From Ophiosphaerella korrae (Eukaryota; Ascomycota; Dothideomycetes; Pleosporales; Phaeosphaeriaceae), in assembly GCA_028456385.1 (NCBI GenBank), contig JALNQF010000045.1, positions 62,001-126,000 on the forward strand: DNA of 64,000 nucleotides, given 5' to 3'. Of this stretch, positions 54,653-64,000 are shown piece after piece (the first letter of the stretch is position 1; each line of letters begins with the position of its first letter). The notes beneath the pieces are model-generated. The model ran no database searches, was not told the origin of the DNA, and worked only from the letters and a program-made list of their open reading frames with translations. Position numbers and translations under genes: made by a program.

Positions 54653-56157
54653 GAAAGCGGATGGTAAGGGTATCTCAAAGCGCAGATAGTGCTGGTGTAG
54701 GCATGTATGGGTGTATCGCATCCTTCGAACTCGACACCACCACATTTATACGCCTCCACTCTACATCTTGCATCATGTCGGAGTGATCTCATCCGCGATC
54801 ACGCCTGCAAGATTACCGGATTGTGGGCCGTGACTTTGCGACGCCACGCACTTTGGCTGGAGATGGTGGTTGGGCAGGGTTCGCGACATACGTCATAGGG
54901 CGAGCCCACTTGATCGTCCCGCGTGGAAACCTGCACCACAACCACGCGTCTGGAATGTGTTGGCCTGCGGACGGGGCGTTTGATGAGCGCTGGGGGTGTG
55001 GTGCGATTGGTGCGGGTGATGTGGCGGATTGGGGGTGGGCCAGATCGATCTTGCGCGAGGTTGGCAGGGGACCTGGGCATCGCTTGGTGCGTGCAAGTTG
55101 GCGTGACGTGGGTTATACAGGTTTTCGGAGATTTTGGACCCGTTGGATCAGAGTAATTTGAACTTGCTGATTTGCGAAAGGTGGGCGGCGTCTTTCACTT
55201 AATTTCTGTCCATAATATCCGTTGCCTACTACTTGGTAAGGCACGATACCAGCACTTTTCAGCCCTAGTAACCGCCCAGCAGTAGTACATTCTACATTTA
55301 AATTCCTTGGCCATGCCTCTTATAACCCAGCTCATCACACTCGCTTCTTCAGCTTCCACACATCTAGCTTCTAAGTTTGGGAGAGACGAAACTAGTAGAT
55401 TTTCCATTTGGGTTCACATTTCCAGAGCCGTACTTTTAGATTTTAGGAGCCGTCACGTAGGCGATACGATAGACCGGAACTCTTTTTCACTCCTCCGATT
55501 ATATTACGACTCCCAAATGCTAAGAGTGCGGCTCCCAAAATGTGAACCCTTCAATTTTATGTCAAATTCTCTCGACAACGCTTGTTTCCCCCATGTCGCT
55601 TCTGCCTAAATATGGATTTGACTGTCTACAAAAGCGATCCCTCCTATTATCCACTGCTTAGGCAATAAGCATTTATGGCATAAATACTCTACTCTAGGTT
55701 TTTCATTCCATGCCTTTCTACCTATGAAAATATGCTCTACTTAGTATCTTCACTTTCTGCGAAGTTTGAATGTCACGGGCATCTAAAAGACGATATGTGC
55801 ACCATATCTCATATCGGCATGAAATGAACTGAGACGAGCCAGATATACATAATCGAAGATAGCTTTTTTTTTCGTTGACACATACATCGCGTACTTCCAT
55901 TCTCTGGCTTGATAGAAGTAAGAGAATTGAGGAAACAGATGGATGAGAATATGCACTAAACCTAAATAGGCTCATTTCTACAAATACGAACTTCCTCTAG
56001 TAGCCGCGTTTATTGTTCCCGAATGGCCTTGCTCCCATCACCATCACTTCAATGGTAACAGCTTCTTCCAAAATTGCTCTTATCTCCCGCATACTCACGG
56101 AATTTTTGAAGTCCATTTTGCACTAGGCTACACCTTGTCTACATCGAGCTAACCAAA
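54581..56157. other. Intergenic, contains a dispersed-repeat copy
   Basis: A (TG)n run sits at about 54631-54650 just upstream of the Gly-rich gene. Open frames on both strands at 54799-55161 are shadows of each other in GC-rich DNA. From about 55228 to 55431 lies one copy of a dispersed repeat (listed separately). Confidence 0.5.
55228..55431 (+). repeat. Dispersed repeat, copy 1 (less mutated)
   Basis: About 205 bases starting TACTTGGTAAGGCACG, sharing the exact stretch ACACTTTTCAGCCCTAGTA-like core (GCACTTTTCAGCCCTAGTAA) and CATTCTACATTTAAATT with 59168-59375. It keeps cytosines where copy 2 has thymines. Confidence 0.75.
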
Positions 56158-58251
56158 ATGGCACTCTGTAGCCTATGTGCTTCCATTCCCTATAATAACC
56201 TTCCACAACTTCCTTCAGACTTCTTTCCCCATTTGAACGGCTGGGGCCTCATCAATGACTACTCGGTATCCTCAAAGGTTGAAGACAAGTGGTGGGGATT
56301 CTCCCACCAACCTAGCCTATCAAATCTCCGCTCTTCCGCGAGGGAGTGCGAACTCTGCCACCTGATTCTTGTGCAGGCTGAGCTTGTCATTTCTCAGCTT
56401 GAAAGAGCCATCGAAGACGATGATTTTCGCACAAGATATCCCGGCTACCCCACCTTTGATCTCTGTCTGGCAAAGCGCCAGGTAGAAGGCCCTGGGTTTC
56501 TAGTCTTGTGTAACAATACTTTAAGAACCAGAATCTATCTTGTCGCAGCCATTTACCTATGGGCAAAGGAAGGTACACAGTCTCCATGAATGTTAATGTT
56601 TGCCTACCTCTAAGCTAACACCGATACAGATGATGCGCTAGCTCCTATACTGCCTGGCAGAATGATAGAGCAGCATCCTGGAGGCCAGACAATGACAATG
56701 GAACGCGTAGCAAGTTGGCTGCATGAATGCGACAGGCATCTCGAGTGTTTTGGGGCTTCAAACCTCCTACCTAAACGAGTGATTGATGTTGGAGATGAGC
56801 AACAGAGAAATTTGCTTCGACTAGTCGAATCACCCAGTGGTACTTATTATCCATATATTGCTCTAACTCACTGTTGGGGCCGCTCCTCGCTGCCAATGAC
56901 AGTAAAAGCAAATAAAGAAGAGCGGTTAAAAGGTATTAGCTTGAATGAGATGTCAAAATCGTTCCAAGACGCGATACATATGACGCGATATCTCAAAATA
57001 CGCTATATTTGGATCGACAGTCTTTGTATATGCCAAGACGACCGGGAAGACTGGGCGCAAGAAGCAGCGAAGATGCATTCCATCTACTCGAATGCTTCTC
57101 TTACAATTTCTATCACAGGTGCCGAAGATGGCAGCATCGGAGCTTTCGGCCATCGCAAAAAGCGTAGACACGTTCGAGTTCCTTATACTCATATCAACGG
57201 CGTACATGGGTATGCATACGCTTCTCTTCTCTCACTAGACTATGAGTACCAGACGGGAGATTATGTATCAATGAAAAATGAGTCGGTGTCTGATAGGGGC
57301 TGGTGCTTTCAAGAAAGAGTCTTGTCCCGCCGTATTCTGCACTTTGCGCGAGACCAGATGTATTTCGAGTGCATGCAGGGGATTCGAAATGAAGAAGGCC
57401 TCTCTCTACCGGAGCGATTCTTCACTATGCATGGCCTCGAGGGAAACAACTCTATTCTAAATCAGCGTCCCGATTCTTCGACCACTTCAGCTATAGACGC
57501 TTGGTTTGGCCTAATTCGAAATTATTGTGCGCGAAAGCTCACAAAAGGTTCTGACAAGCTGCCGGCTTTGAGCGGCATTGCGCAGGCGTATGTCGGGATG
57601 TCGGGCGACAAATATCTTGCAGGCATCTGGCGAAAGTCGCTGATTGAAGGGTTGATGTGGCAGGGATTAGGCATCGTGGGTGATCATCCAGGCCGGGCGC
57701 CATCTTGGTCTTGGGCATCCGGCGATATCATACCCGGACATAGCCTACGCCACACACAATGGGAGCCTCTAGCAAGTATTTTTGACTGCGATGTTGAACT
57801 GGCGAGCGAGAATCCATTTGGAGAGGTGAGAAGCGGTCACATCAGAATGGAGGCCCCACTACTATCGATCATCTTGACCAGCAGTAGGTATTATCCAAAA
57901 GACCCACAAGATGCCGCCCCAGTCCATCCGAAATTCTTAAACTTCCGCGCTGTTGGTAGTGATATTGAATCTGGAGGCCGCCTCGACTTTGCCGGCCAGA
58001 AGCATGTTGAAATTGAAGCTGCAGCAAGAGAACAGGATGGCGTATATGCCTTGGTACTTGCAGCTGATGTTCGCGATATAGAAGTCGACGAGTGTGATGA
58101 TGGAAATTATGATTATTACTGCCTGTTGGTAACTCCGGTGGTTGCTGGGAGTACCGAGACAATGAAGCGGGTTGGATTTCTTCATTTAGATATGAAATCA
58201 ATTGGTGTAGATATATTACAGTCATCTCGAATAAGCCTGACTCTAGTATGA
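56158..58251 (+). CDS. HET-domain heterokaryon-incompatibility protein, intact
   Basis: Exons 56158-56572 and 56630-58251 (57-nt intron, GTACAC...GCTAACA...ACAG) give 678 residues. The N-terminus has CXXC pairs (CSLC near 4-7, CELC near 64-67). The HET domain spans about 212-370 with YIALTHCWG, KIRYIWIDSLCICQDDREDWAQEAAKM, YSNASLTISI and DRGWCFQERVLSRRILHF, the order and spacing of the family. HET proteins trigger cell death when incompatible hyphae fuse, or act in other NLR-like responses. This copy has no NACHT or repeat domain, and the C-terminal half (about 380-678) is a variable region as in many stand-alone HET proteins. It is intact, unlike the HET-NACHT gene at 25660, and lies near a return to repeat-rich DNA. 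Confidence 0.9.
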
Positions 58252-59966
58252 GTACGAGCTGTAAGTGGTGTAGAGTATCGCGCTCCTATAGGTAGGTACT
58301 AGCACATTTCGTTGTCACTTTAGCTTACTCAATGAATGGAGAAAGGATTTGCAAAACTGAAAACTGTTGAACATGAATGAGCTGGCTGGCACGCTATCAA
58401 CAAAATCATAACCCCGGTTCCTGGCACTAGCAGGGGTGCACTCCGCCGTGCGCTGTATGTATATTCATGAGCGAAGACAACAAAAGTTAAATACTAGAGA
58501 ACCTCATCATTCAGTCACTAATAAGGATCTAGAATAGGTTCATAGCGCCCCGCTCCCCTGATCTACCTCGGAAAGAACCTCATGAGGTCGAAGGCTCCTC
58601 ACTGAGGATAAAAAAAACACCCCATTTTGACCATGTGCTGCATAAATCCTGGATGGCCACAGTAGTGGCTTGATTCTCTGGGGCCAAGCAAGCCTGTTTT
58701 CCTACTATTCAGGCTTAGCGTATAGGTAGACTGGCCTGTGCAACGGTTAGGCCATGGAATAACCTCTCCTGTATCCTTCCAAACAATCAGCAACGCCACC
58801 AAGTCGCTGACTGGCGGCCCTGCGGGAAGCTGTTTGATCTAACGGGCCCTCAAAAGGCCCAAAGGAAGGACCTCCTCACCAACTCTGCATTTCAACAAGA
58901 TGCAAAAGTGATATATTCCATATTGTGTAAGTGTCTCCCCTCCCCACGACCACCTCGAAATGTGTCTTCAAAGTATACTATAATTCTAACCCGCTTTTTT
59001 CGTTGGACTCCCCTATGCCTAACCTAGGGTACAGGGGAATAGAGAGCCCAAACGCAACAAATCCCAAATACGCGTAGATGACCTTGTTCATTGAGGCCTC
59101 TCGATCCGACCGTCCTCACCAAACCTCCTATCGCGGGCAGCAAAAGGTACCATAACCGGACTGAACGCTACTTGGGAAGGTACGACACCAACACTTTTCA
59201 GCCCTAGTAACCGCGTAGAAGTGGTAACATTCTACATTTAAATTTTCCTAGCTATACCTCTTCTAACCTACCTCATTATACTTATTCCTTTAGTTTCTAT
59301 ATAAGTTTAGCAGTAATAAAATAGAGTAGTTATAGATTTTCTATTCAGGTTTGTATTTCTAAAGTGTTACGGGCTCAGGCTTTGCCTGTACCTAGACTAG
59401 TAAGAGAATACGTGGCTAGTCTAGGAGGAAGGGTAATATATAAAGGATACTGTAGTTACTTGTATAGATTCGTAGTACTTAATGTATTCCCTTAACGCCT
59501 TGTGCCATTATCTCCTTGGGCCATTTTATAACAGTATTTAGCTACATATCTCTAGAGCCCTAGGATAGACGGAAGGGGGTAAAAGACTAGCTCTTCAGGT
59601 ACTATAAGGAAACGAAAATATAGAAAGAGCATATAGGGCTAAGCGGAGTACCGTGGTAAGAACGAGCAAGGGGTTTGCCCTCATCGCCGATCGTCGGGAG
59701 GATTAACTGCCAATGCAAACAATCATCACCCAGATTTGAAACACTTAGATATCTTGGCTACAGCCAATCCTTTTGATCTAAGAAGTAACTTTTGAGACTT
59801 CGAGCACAAAGCAACATTTATCTCGAGATTCTATTGCATTGCAAATCAAATGGTTTTATAGTTCATCATGGGAGCATTCGTTGGGAGTCCGCAAATATCC
59901 AATTTCCTTCAGCTAAAACACCTCAATTATCCGCATTCAAAGAATCATTTAGTCCATCTATCCCTC
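58252..59966. other. Intergenic, includes AT-rich repeat DNA
   Basis: No gene was recognised. Base composition drops in GC from about 59230 to 59650, where the second copy of the dispersed repeat lies, and some RIP-like character is visible. Confidence 0.5.
59168..59375 (+). repeat. Dispersed repeat, copy 2 (RIP-like C-to-T changes)
   Basis: This aligns with 55228-55431 but has T where copy 1 has C at many sites (for example CTCATTATACTTATT versus CTCATCACACTCGCTT). Strand-biased C-to-T change in one of two copies of a repeat is what RIP produces. Confidence 0.75.
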
Positions 59967-61265
59967 TTACAATTCGTCTACGACGATCACCTTCTGATTG
60001 GTATTGTCCCAGCTCGCACCTTGCGGTGCAGTCGTCGCCTTGCAATCAGAAATCTTGACTTCATTGCAAACATCTGGTCCCTTATTCTTTGGATTGCACA
60101 AGGTATTGGATTGTGTACCCGGTAAGACAGCGACACGGTGTTCATGGCCTGGTACAGGCCATTTCAACCGCCACTGCACTCTGGTATTGTCGTCATCTGT
60201 GCCATCTGCCTTATACCCAGGCCTAGTCAAACACATTGTCCCGTACGGCGTCGGCGCACAAGATGTGGTGGGGTGGCATAGATTCTTGTCAGGGCGCGGA
60301 TTGCAGGTGAAGCAGGTGATTTGATTAACTGCTACAGCGGCCCTTTGGATGAAGGTATTGCCACCTGGTGCTCCATTCAAGAGGAAACGAACGAAGCATT
60401 GGAGAGTGACGTTTTGGACGGCATTATCGGCCACCTTCACTGTCTCTTGGAAAGTGGCGACGGCACCGCTACTCAATTTGGTCTCGGCCGGGGCGAAGCT
60501 GGCCGTTAAGCCCGCATCACAGGAGACTACGTCGGGTTTAACCGTGACATCGAGGTTTTTCAATCCGCTGACGATTGCCTTAGTAACTGTGTCGACGGTG
60601 GAGTCAATAATGGCGCCGCCCGTAGCAGTAGTCACCTTAGTAGCCTGGCCAAGCTGATCGAGGTGTTTGTCTCCGACGTTAACGCCGATGACTCGTATGC
60701 TTTTCTTACGTAAGGCAGCGATGGTGTCGACATCCAGAGAGTGTCCGTTGCTAGGCTCATGGCTAGGTGCGTCACTCACAAGGACTATGATCCGGCTACT
60801 ACCGTCACGGAAAGTGATGGCACTGGTTGAGAGTTGGAAGAGCGCGTTGATCCAGTCTTCGGGTTCATCACCGCCCAAATCCGCCTTCAAGGAGTTCACA
60901 GCGGTCTGTAAGGCAATTGGGTCGCTTGTCAGCGCCTGGTTAACCTGAAATCGGTTTGGATCGTTGAAATCACCGAAGCTGGCCACAGCGAATTGGGCGT
61001 TCGGCTGCACCTTACTAACATCGGAGATGACATTGACCAGGTTCGTCTTGATGTTTTGTATTGATCCAATCATACTACCAGTGACATCGATCAGGAGTAC
61101 CACGTCCGGCTTTGGAAGGATCTCTGGTGTACTAGCAACCTTTTCAATCTTGAAAGATGTACCTGGGTCTGCCTTTCTGTTGACTGAGGCTGGCGAGACG
61201 CCTGGGTCGGCGAGGACGGCCCCACCGAGGGCGAAAGTTACGGCGGTGATTTTAGAGAGGCGCAT
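59967..61265 (-). CDS. Secreted von Willebrand factor A domain protein
   Basis: The 432-residue intronless frame begins with a signal peptide (residues 1-19, cleavage near VLA-D). Residues about 53-240 form a von Willebrand A domain: the MIDAS motif DVTGSM (Asp60, Ser64-type metal ligands), FAVASFGDF, and VLVSDAPSHEP with later strands. It would bind a divalent cation and probably a protein ligand outside the cell. About 250-330 is a beta-rich region, and the C-terminal 100 residues carry eight to ten cysteines (CFTCNPRPDKNLCHPTTSC...), likely disulfide-bonded. The role is unknown: adhesion, matrix or host contact are possible. It lies at the edge of the repeat-rich right end. Confidence 0.85.
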   Translation of the reverse strand: MRLSKITAVTFALGGAVLADPGVSPASVNRKADPGTSFKIEKVASTPEILPKPDVVLLIDVTGSMIGSIQNIKTNLVNVISDVSKVQPNAQFAVASFGDFNDPNRFQVNQALTSDPIALQTAVNSLKADLGGDEPEDWINALFQLSTSAITFRDGSSRIIVLVSDAPSHEPSNGHSLDVDTIAALRKKSIRVIGVNVGDKHLDQLGQATKVTTATGGAIIDSTVDTVTKAIVSGLKNLDVTVKPDVVSCDAGLTASFAPAETKLSSGAVATFQETVKVADNAVQNVTLQCFVRFLLNGAPGGNTFIQRAAVAVNQITCFTCNPRPDKNLCHPTTSCAPTPYGTMCLTRPGYKADGTDDDNTRVQWRLKWPVPGHEHRVAVLPGTQSNTLCNPKNKGPDVCNEVKISDCKATTAPQGASWDNTNQKVIVVDEL

Positions 61266-62329
61266 GATGAGGGGTTTGATGGGTCTGAGAAAATAAAAGA
61301 GTAGGATTTAGTAGTACTAGCAAGCACGAAGGTTAGACAAGTAGGAGGGGGATGATAGTTCTTAGGTTTAGGCTCCCCCGCATCTCGTATTCTGCTTGAT
61401 GTCTGCATCTCTGTGACATAATTTCGTAGTGCTGGCTAGCCGTTCTCATGGATCGTGATCATGCGTTAGTCACTATGTCCTGATATCGTGTGGTGGCTCC
61501 ACCGGGAGCTGAAAAAAAAAGGATCCAGATTATTGGCCATTCTGCATGTCAGACAATATGGAGGACGCAGTCGATTCAGAATAAGACGCTATGGGAGAGG
61601 TAAACTATTGTGTATACTAGCCACTTCAGGTAATATATGTGTGCTGTGGGGTGATCGTAGTTTTGTCCCCATTGCCTGCCGGATTGACCATCTGTTTGGT
61701 CTTCACGATATATTACTATTTGCAATATGATACTGTCAAATGGTTATCAAGGTTCAAATATGTGCGGCCCGAGGCACTTATGAAACATTCCGAATTTTTG
61801 AGCAGTCAAAATTTACTAACTTGCGATTGAAAACAATATATTGTCTTTTTCAGCAGCTTAGCATGCGACCCACATTGTATCCTCAGCTGTCATCCCCAGG
61901 AGTTGATTGGTGCTAACTCGAGCACCATGTGTAGGGAGCTTGTATAATGCGTCCACTTTCTCCGTGTCCCAGTCTCGTAGGCGTATTTACGCCACTGGGC
62001 TGAGCGTCCAGGCAGCCTCTCAGCTGTGGCTGCGGAAATGGCGGGGTTCGGGTGCATCTACTACCGGTAGGTCGGTCTCAATTTTCTCGGCCCGTCATCT
62101 AATGGCCTGACGTGTTTTACCAGTACTGGCCAAGATGCTCCGCATCTTGACCGTGGCCACCTCAACGCTTTTTTTTTATGCAAATGTGTGTTGCAACCTT
62201 AATAACTGCGTAATGCAGCTGAAAAGTGAAGATATAAAACGGCCATGTTTGAGTATATTATATATAATATACAGAGTCATGGTTTTGAGCTTTTTACTCG
62301 ACAAGTCGCTCATCTGCAATGGTTGTTGG
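61266..62329. other. Intergenic, right-hand accessory DNA
   Basis: No gene was recognised. A short hairpin (CAAGATG-CTCCG-CATCTTG at about 62129-62147) is visible. The open frames at 61488-62110 have no family character. Confidence 0.45.
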
Positions 62330-62560
62330 TTACCTTTGTTGCCTCGCCGCCTGCCGCGCGGCCTTCTCAGCATCCTTTTCTACACGCGCGCCAACTGCAG
62401 CTGAGGCTGCAGTAAGCACGCCAGAGCTTTTAACCTGCCTTTGGCTAGATTTTTGGCGTTGTTGACGCGCTCGCGATACTGCAGTAATGTGGTGTAGCTC
62501 GCGCTCGTTGATGTGAGCGACCCTAGCGTGAACTGCGGACTAGTCCAATACGGCTATCAA
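62330..62560 (-). pseudogene. Pogo/Fot1-like transposase C-terminal remnant
   Basis: On the minus strand a coding-like run reads HINERELHHITAVSRARQQ, then VKSSGVLTAAS and a Lys/Ala/Glu tail (EKDAEKAARQAARQQR). It contains internal stops and no upstream DDE domain. The mix of a charged helix, a (K)xGGVLTV-like segment and an alanine/arginine tail resembles the C-terminal end of fungal pogo/Fot1 transposases. The match is by memory of the pattern and modest. The adjacent MITE may have inserted here. Confidence 0.4.
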
Positions 62561-62585
62561 GTCCAAATCAGGGCTGCTCATTCTA

Positions 62586-62982
62586 TGGTACAAGGCATAG
62601 GTAGTGTAGGTGGGGCCCGGGCGGCAGGGGTGCGCAGGAGTAGCTCAAGCCTGATTCAGCCTTGTTTTACATACAAACTTCAGTAAGGCGTGGACACGCA
62701 GGCGACTGAAAATCACAGATTTCAATACAAAATTACAGAAGATTTGATGTGAAACAGTCGGGTAGAGAGGTATCGCTTGACCCCTGCCGCCCGGGAGTAG
62801 CTTAAGTCTGGTTTAGTCTTGTTTTACATACAAACTTCAGTAAGGCGTGGACACGCAGGCGGCCGAAAATCACAGATTTCAATACAAAATTACAGAGGAT
62901 TTGGTGTGAAACAGTCGGGTAGAGAGGTATGGCTTGACCCCTGCCGCCCGGGACCCACTTACACTACCTATGCCTTGTACTA
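62586..62982. mobile_element. 397-bp MITE with long terminal inverted repeats, TA target site
   Basis: The left end reads TGGTACAAGGCATAGGTAGTG, and the right end is its inverse (CACTACCTATGCCTTGTACTA). The inverted repeats extend about 45-50 bases, including GGGC/TCCCGGGCGGCAGGGGT. The dinucleotide TA flanks each side (62584-62585, 62983-62984), as in Tc1/mariner/pogo elements. There is no coding sequence inside, so it is a non-autonomous MITE. The decayed transposase at 63160-64000 is of the right superfamily to have mobilised it. Confidence 0.82.
62637..62950 (+). repeat. Two tandem copies of a 157-bp unit inside the MITE
   Basis: GGAGTAGCT(C/T)AAG... at 62637 and at 62794 start two 157-base units that match over their entire length with a few differences (GACTGAA/GGCCGAA, GAAGATTTGATG/GAGGATTTGGTG). 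They fill the MITE between its inverted repeats. Confidence 0.9.
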
Positions 62983-63159
62983 TAATAGTAGCTTGATATC
63001 TTAACAACAGCTCAATATGTTACGAATGTAACCAGGTCCATCAGTCGACTGTGGCTAAACCCAATACAAGGCTCCCTGTCACTATAGCGCCTTGGCATAA
63101 GTCTCCTGAATTCTCTCAACTTTGGTCAATCTGAATTGACTATCAACGCCAGCCAGCTA

Positions 63160-64000
63160 GCCAGCCAGCCAATCACGCCCTCTTTACATCGTCACCGAGT
63201 CCGCAAGCGCCCCCGAGATGCTCCAAAGCAGAATAACAACCCTGACAACCCTGACAATCCTGACAACCATGAGGATACGACAAGTTCCAGCCGCCTTACG
63301 TACCGCCAACGCATTGAGATCCTTACGCTAAGCAATTACGCTGGCTAGAAACCCAACCAGATTAGCAGTACGCTCAATATTGCACGATCAACTGTCCGGT
63401 ATACGATCAAGAAGCCTGAAACACCTAAGAAGCCACGAGGTAGGCTTCCTATACTTGATACACCTCTACGGAAGCGCCTTATCCAACGAGCAACTATTGA
63501 TAGGTATCATAGGAAGCTCTGTTACCTAGAGGTAGCAGAGCTTAAAGGGATACAGGCCTGTAGACGTACGCTACAGAAAGCATTTGAAAAAGGGCTCTAC
63601 TTTCGACGTATTGCGACAGAGAAGCCTCTTCTTACAGAAAAACACAGACAAGATAGGCTTAGCTAGGTATAGCTCCATCTCTCATGGAATGAGTGACAGT
63701 AGTCGAGAGTTATATGGACAGATGAATGCTTAATTATCTGTAGATATAACGGAAAGATATATGTTACACAGATAGTAGAGGAGAAGTATCTACCTGCTTG
63801 TTGTATCCCAAAGTTTAGGGGATATTCAGTCTGTATAATTTAGGCCTGCATTACAAGTACTCTTAAAGGTCCTCTTGTTATCTTTTAAAAGGGAGGAATT
63901 TAATGGGTAGATCTATAGAGAGACGATTGTACCTGTAATTCACAGCTTTAAGAAGTCTGTACTAGTGCCTATCCTTATAGAGGATGGAGCATCAATTCAT
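63160..64000 (+). pseudogene. Tc1/mariner-type transposase, decayed and running off the window
   Basis: A helix-turn-helix N-terminus is readable: LTYRQRIEILTLSNYAG, then QISSTLNIARSTVRYTI at about 63295-63410, followed by KKPRGRLP and a helical region. The catalytic WTDEC motif (Asp at 63721-63723) and a following DGAS-containing EDGASIH (Asp at 63983-63985) match the first two acidic residues of the DDE/D catalytic triad, about 87 codons apart. Several in-frame stops (for example TAG at 63348, 63666, TAA/TAG around 63690-63900) break it. The sequence continues past the right edge, so the third acidic residue is not seen. The C-to-T bias of the stops is again RIP-like. Confidence 0.75.

Noticed and set aside
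1..64000. tRNA, rRNA or CRISPR features
   Set aside because: No cloverleaf with A and B boxes, no rRNA sequence and no regularly spaced repeat array was recognised by eye; a tRNA scan would be needed to exclude a missed tRNA.

Overview
The window looks like nuclear DNA of a filamentous ascomycete, most likely a Dothideomycete (Pleosporales-like). This rests on gene types and architecture, not on a database search. Genes have 47-120 nt GT-AG introns (one GC-AG). HET, NACHT-ankyrin, Zn2Cys6, FluG/DUF3435 and fungal PD-(D/E)XK families are present. Several repeats carry the C-to-T, TpA-rich, CpA/TpG-poor signature of repeat-induced point mutation (RIP).

The window has two compartments. Positions 1 to about 30,100 are accessory and gene-poor. 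They hold RIP-degraded AT-rich DNA (1-2450, 15020-15560), one LTR family (8949-9272, 14173-14512, 14692-15017, 19465-20035) and isolated genes: two small secreted proteins (5413-5964, 10094-10669), an F-box/LRR-like protein (11503-13467) and a PD-(D/E)XK nuclease-like protein (22728-24254). Several genes there are visibly dying: a FluG/DUF3435-type gene (17742-18714), a C2H2 gene split by a solo LTR with a perfect 5-bp target duplication (19057-20241), a small coiled-coil gene with one stop (21788-22129), and a large HET-NACHT-ankyrin incompatibility gene broken by stops and frameshifts (25660-30097).

Positions about 30,100 to 58,300 are the conserved compartment. In order: a dual-specificity MAP-kinase-phosphatase-like protein, ribosomal protein uL4, an ankyrin fragment with a one-base frameshift, TAF11, a Zn2Cys6 regulator, a pyruvate decarboxylase-type enzyme, an intradiol (hydroxyquinol/catechol-type) dioxygenase, the splicing factor Prp45/SKIP, a long poly-Q protein, a small Gly-rich protein and an intact HET-domain protein. 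The regulator, decarboxylase and dioxygenase lie next to each other on the minus strand and could be a small aromatic-catabolism group.

From about 58,300 to the end the DNA becomes accessory again. It contains a secreted von Willebrand A protein (59967-61265), a RIP-mutated dispersed repeat, a 397-bp MITE with long terminal inverted repeats and an internal 157-bp duplication (62586-62982), a pogo/Fot1-like transposase tail (62330-62560) and a decayed Tc1/mariner transposase that runs off the right edge. No rRNA, tRNA or CRISPR array was recognised.
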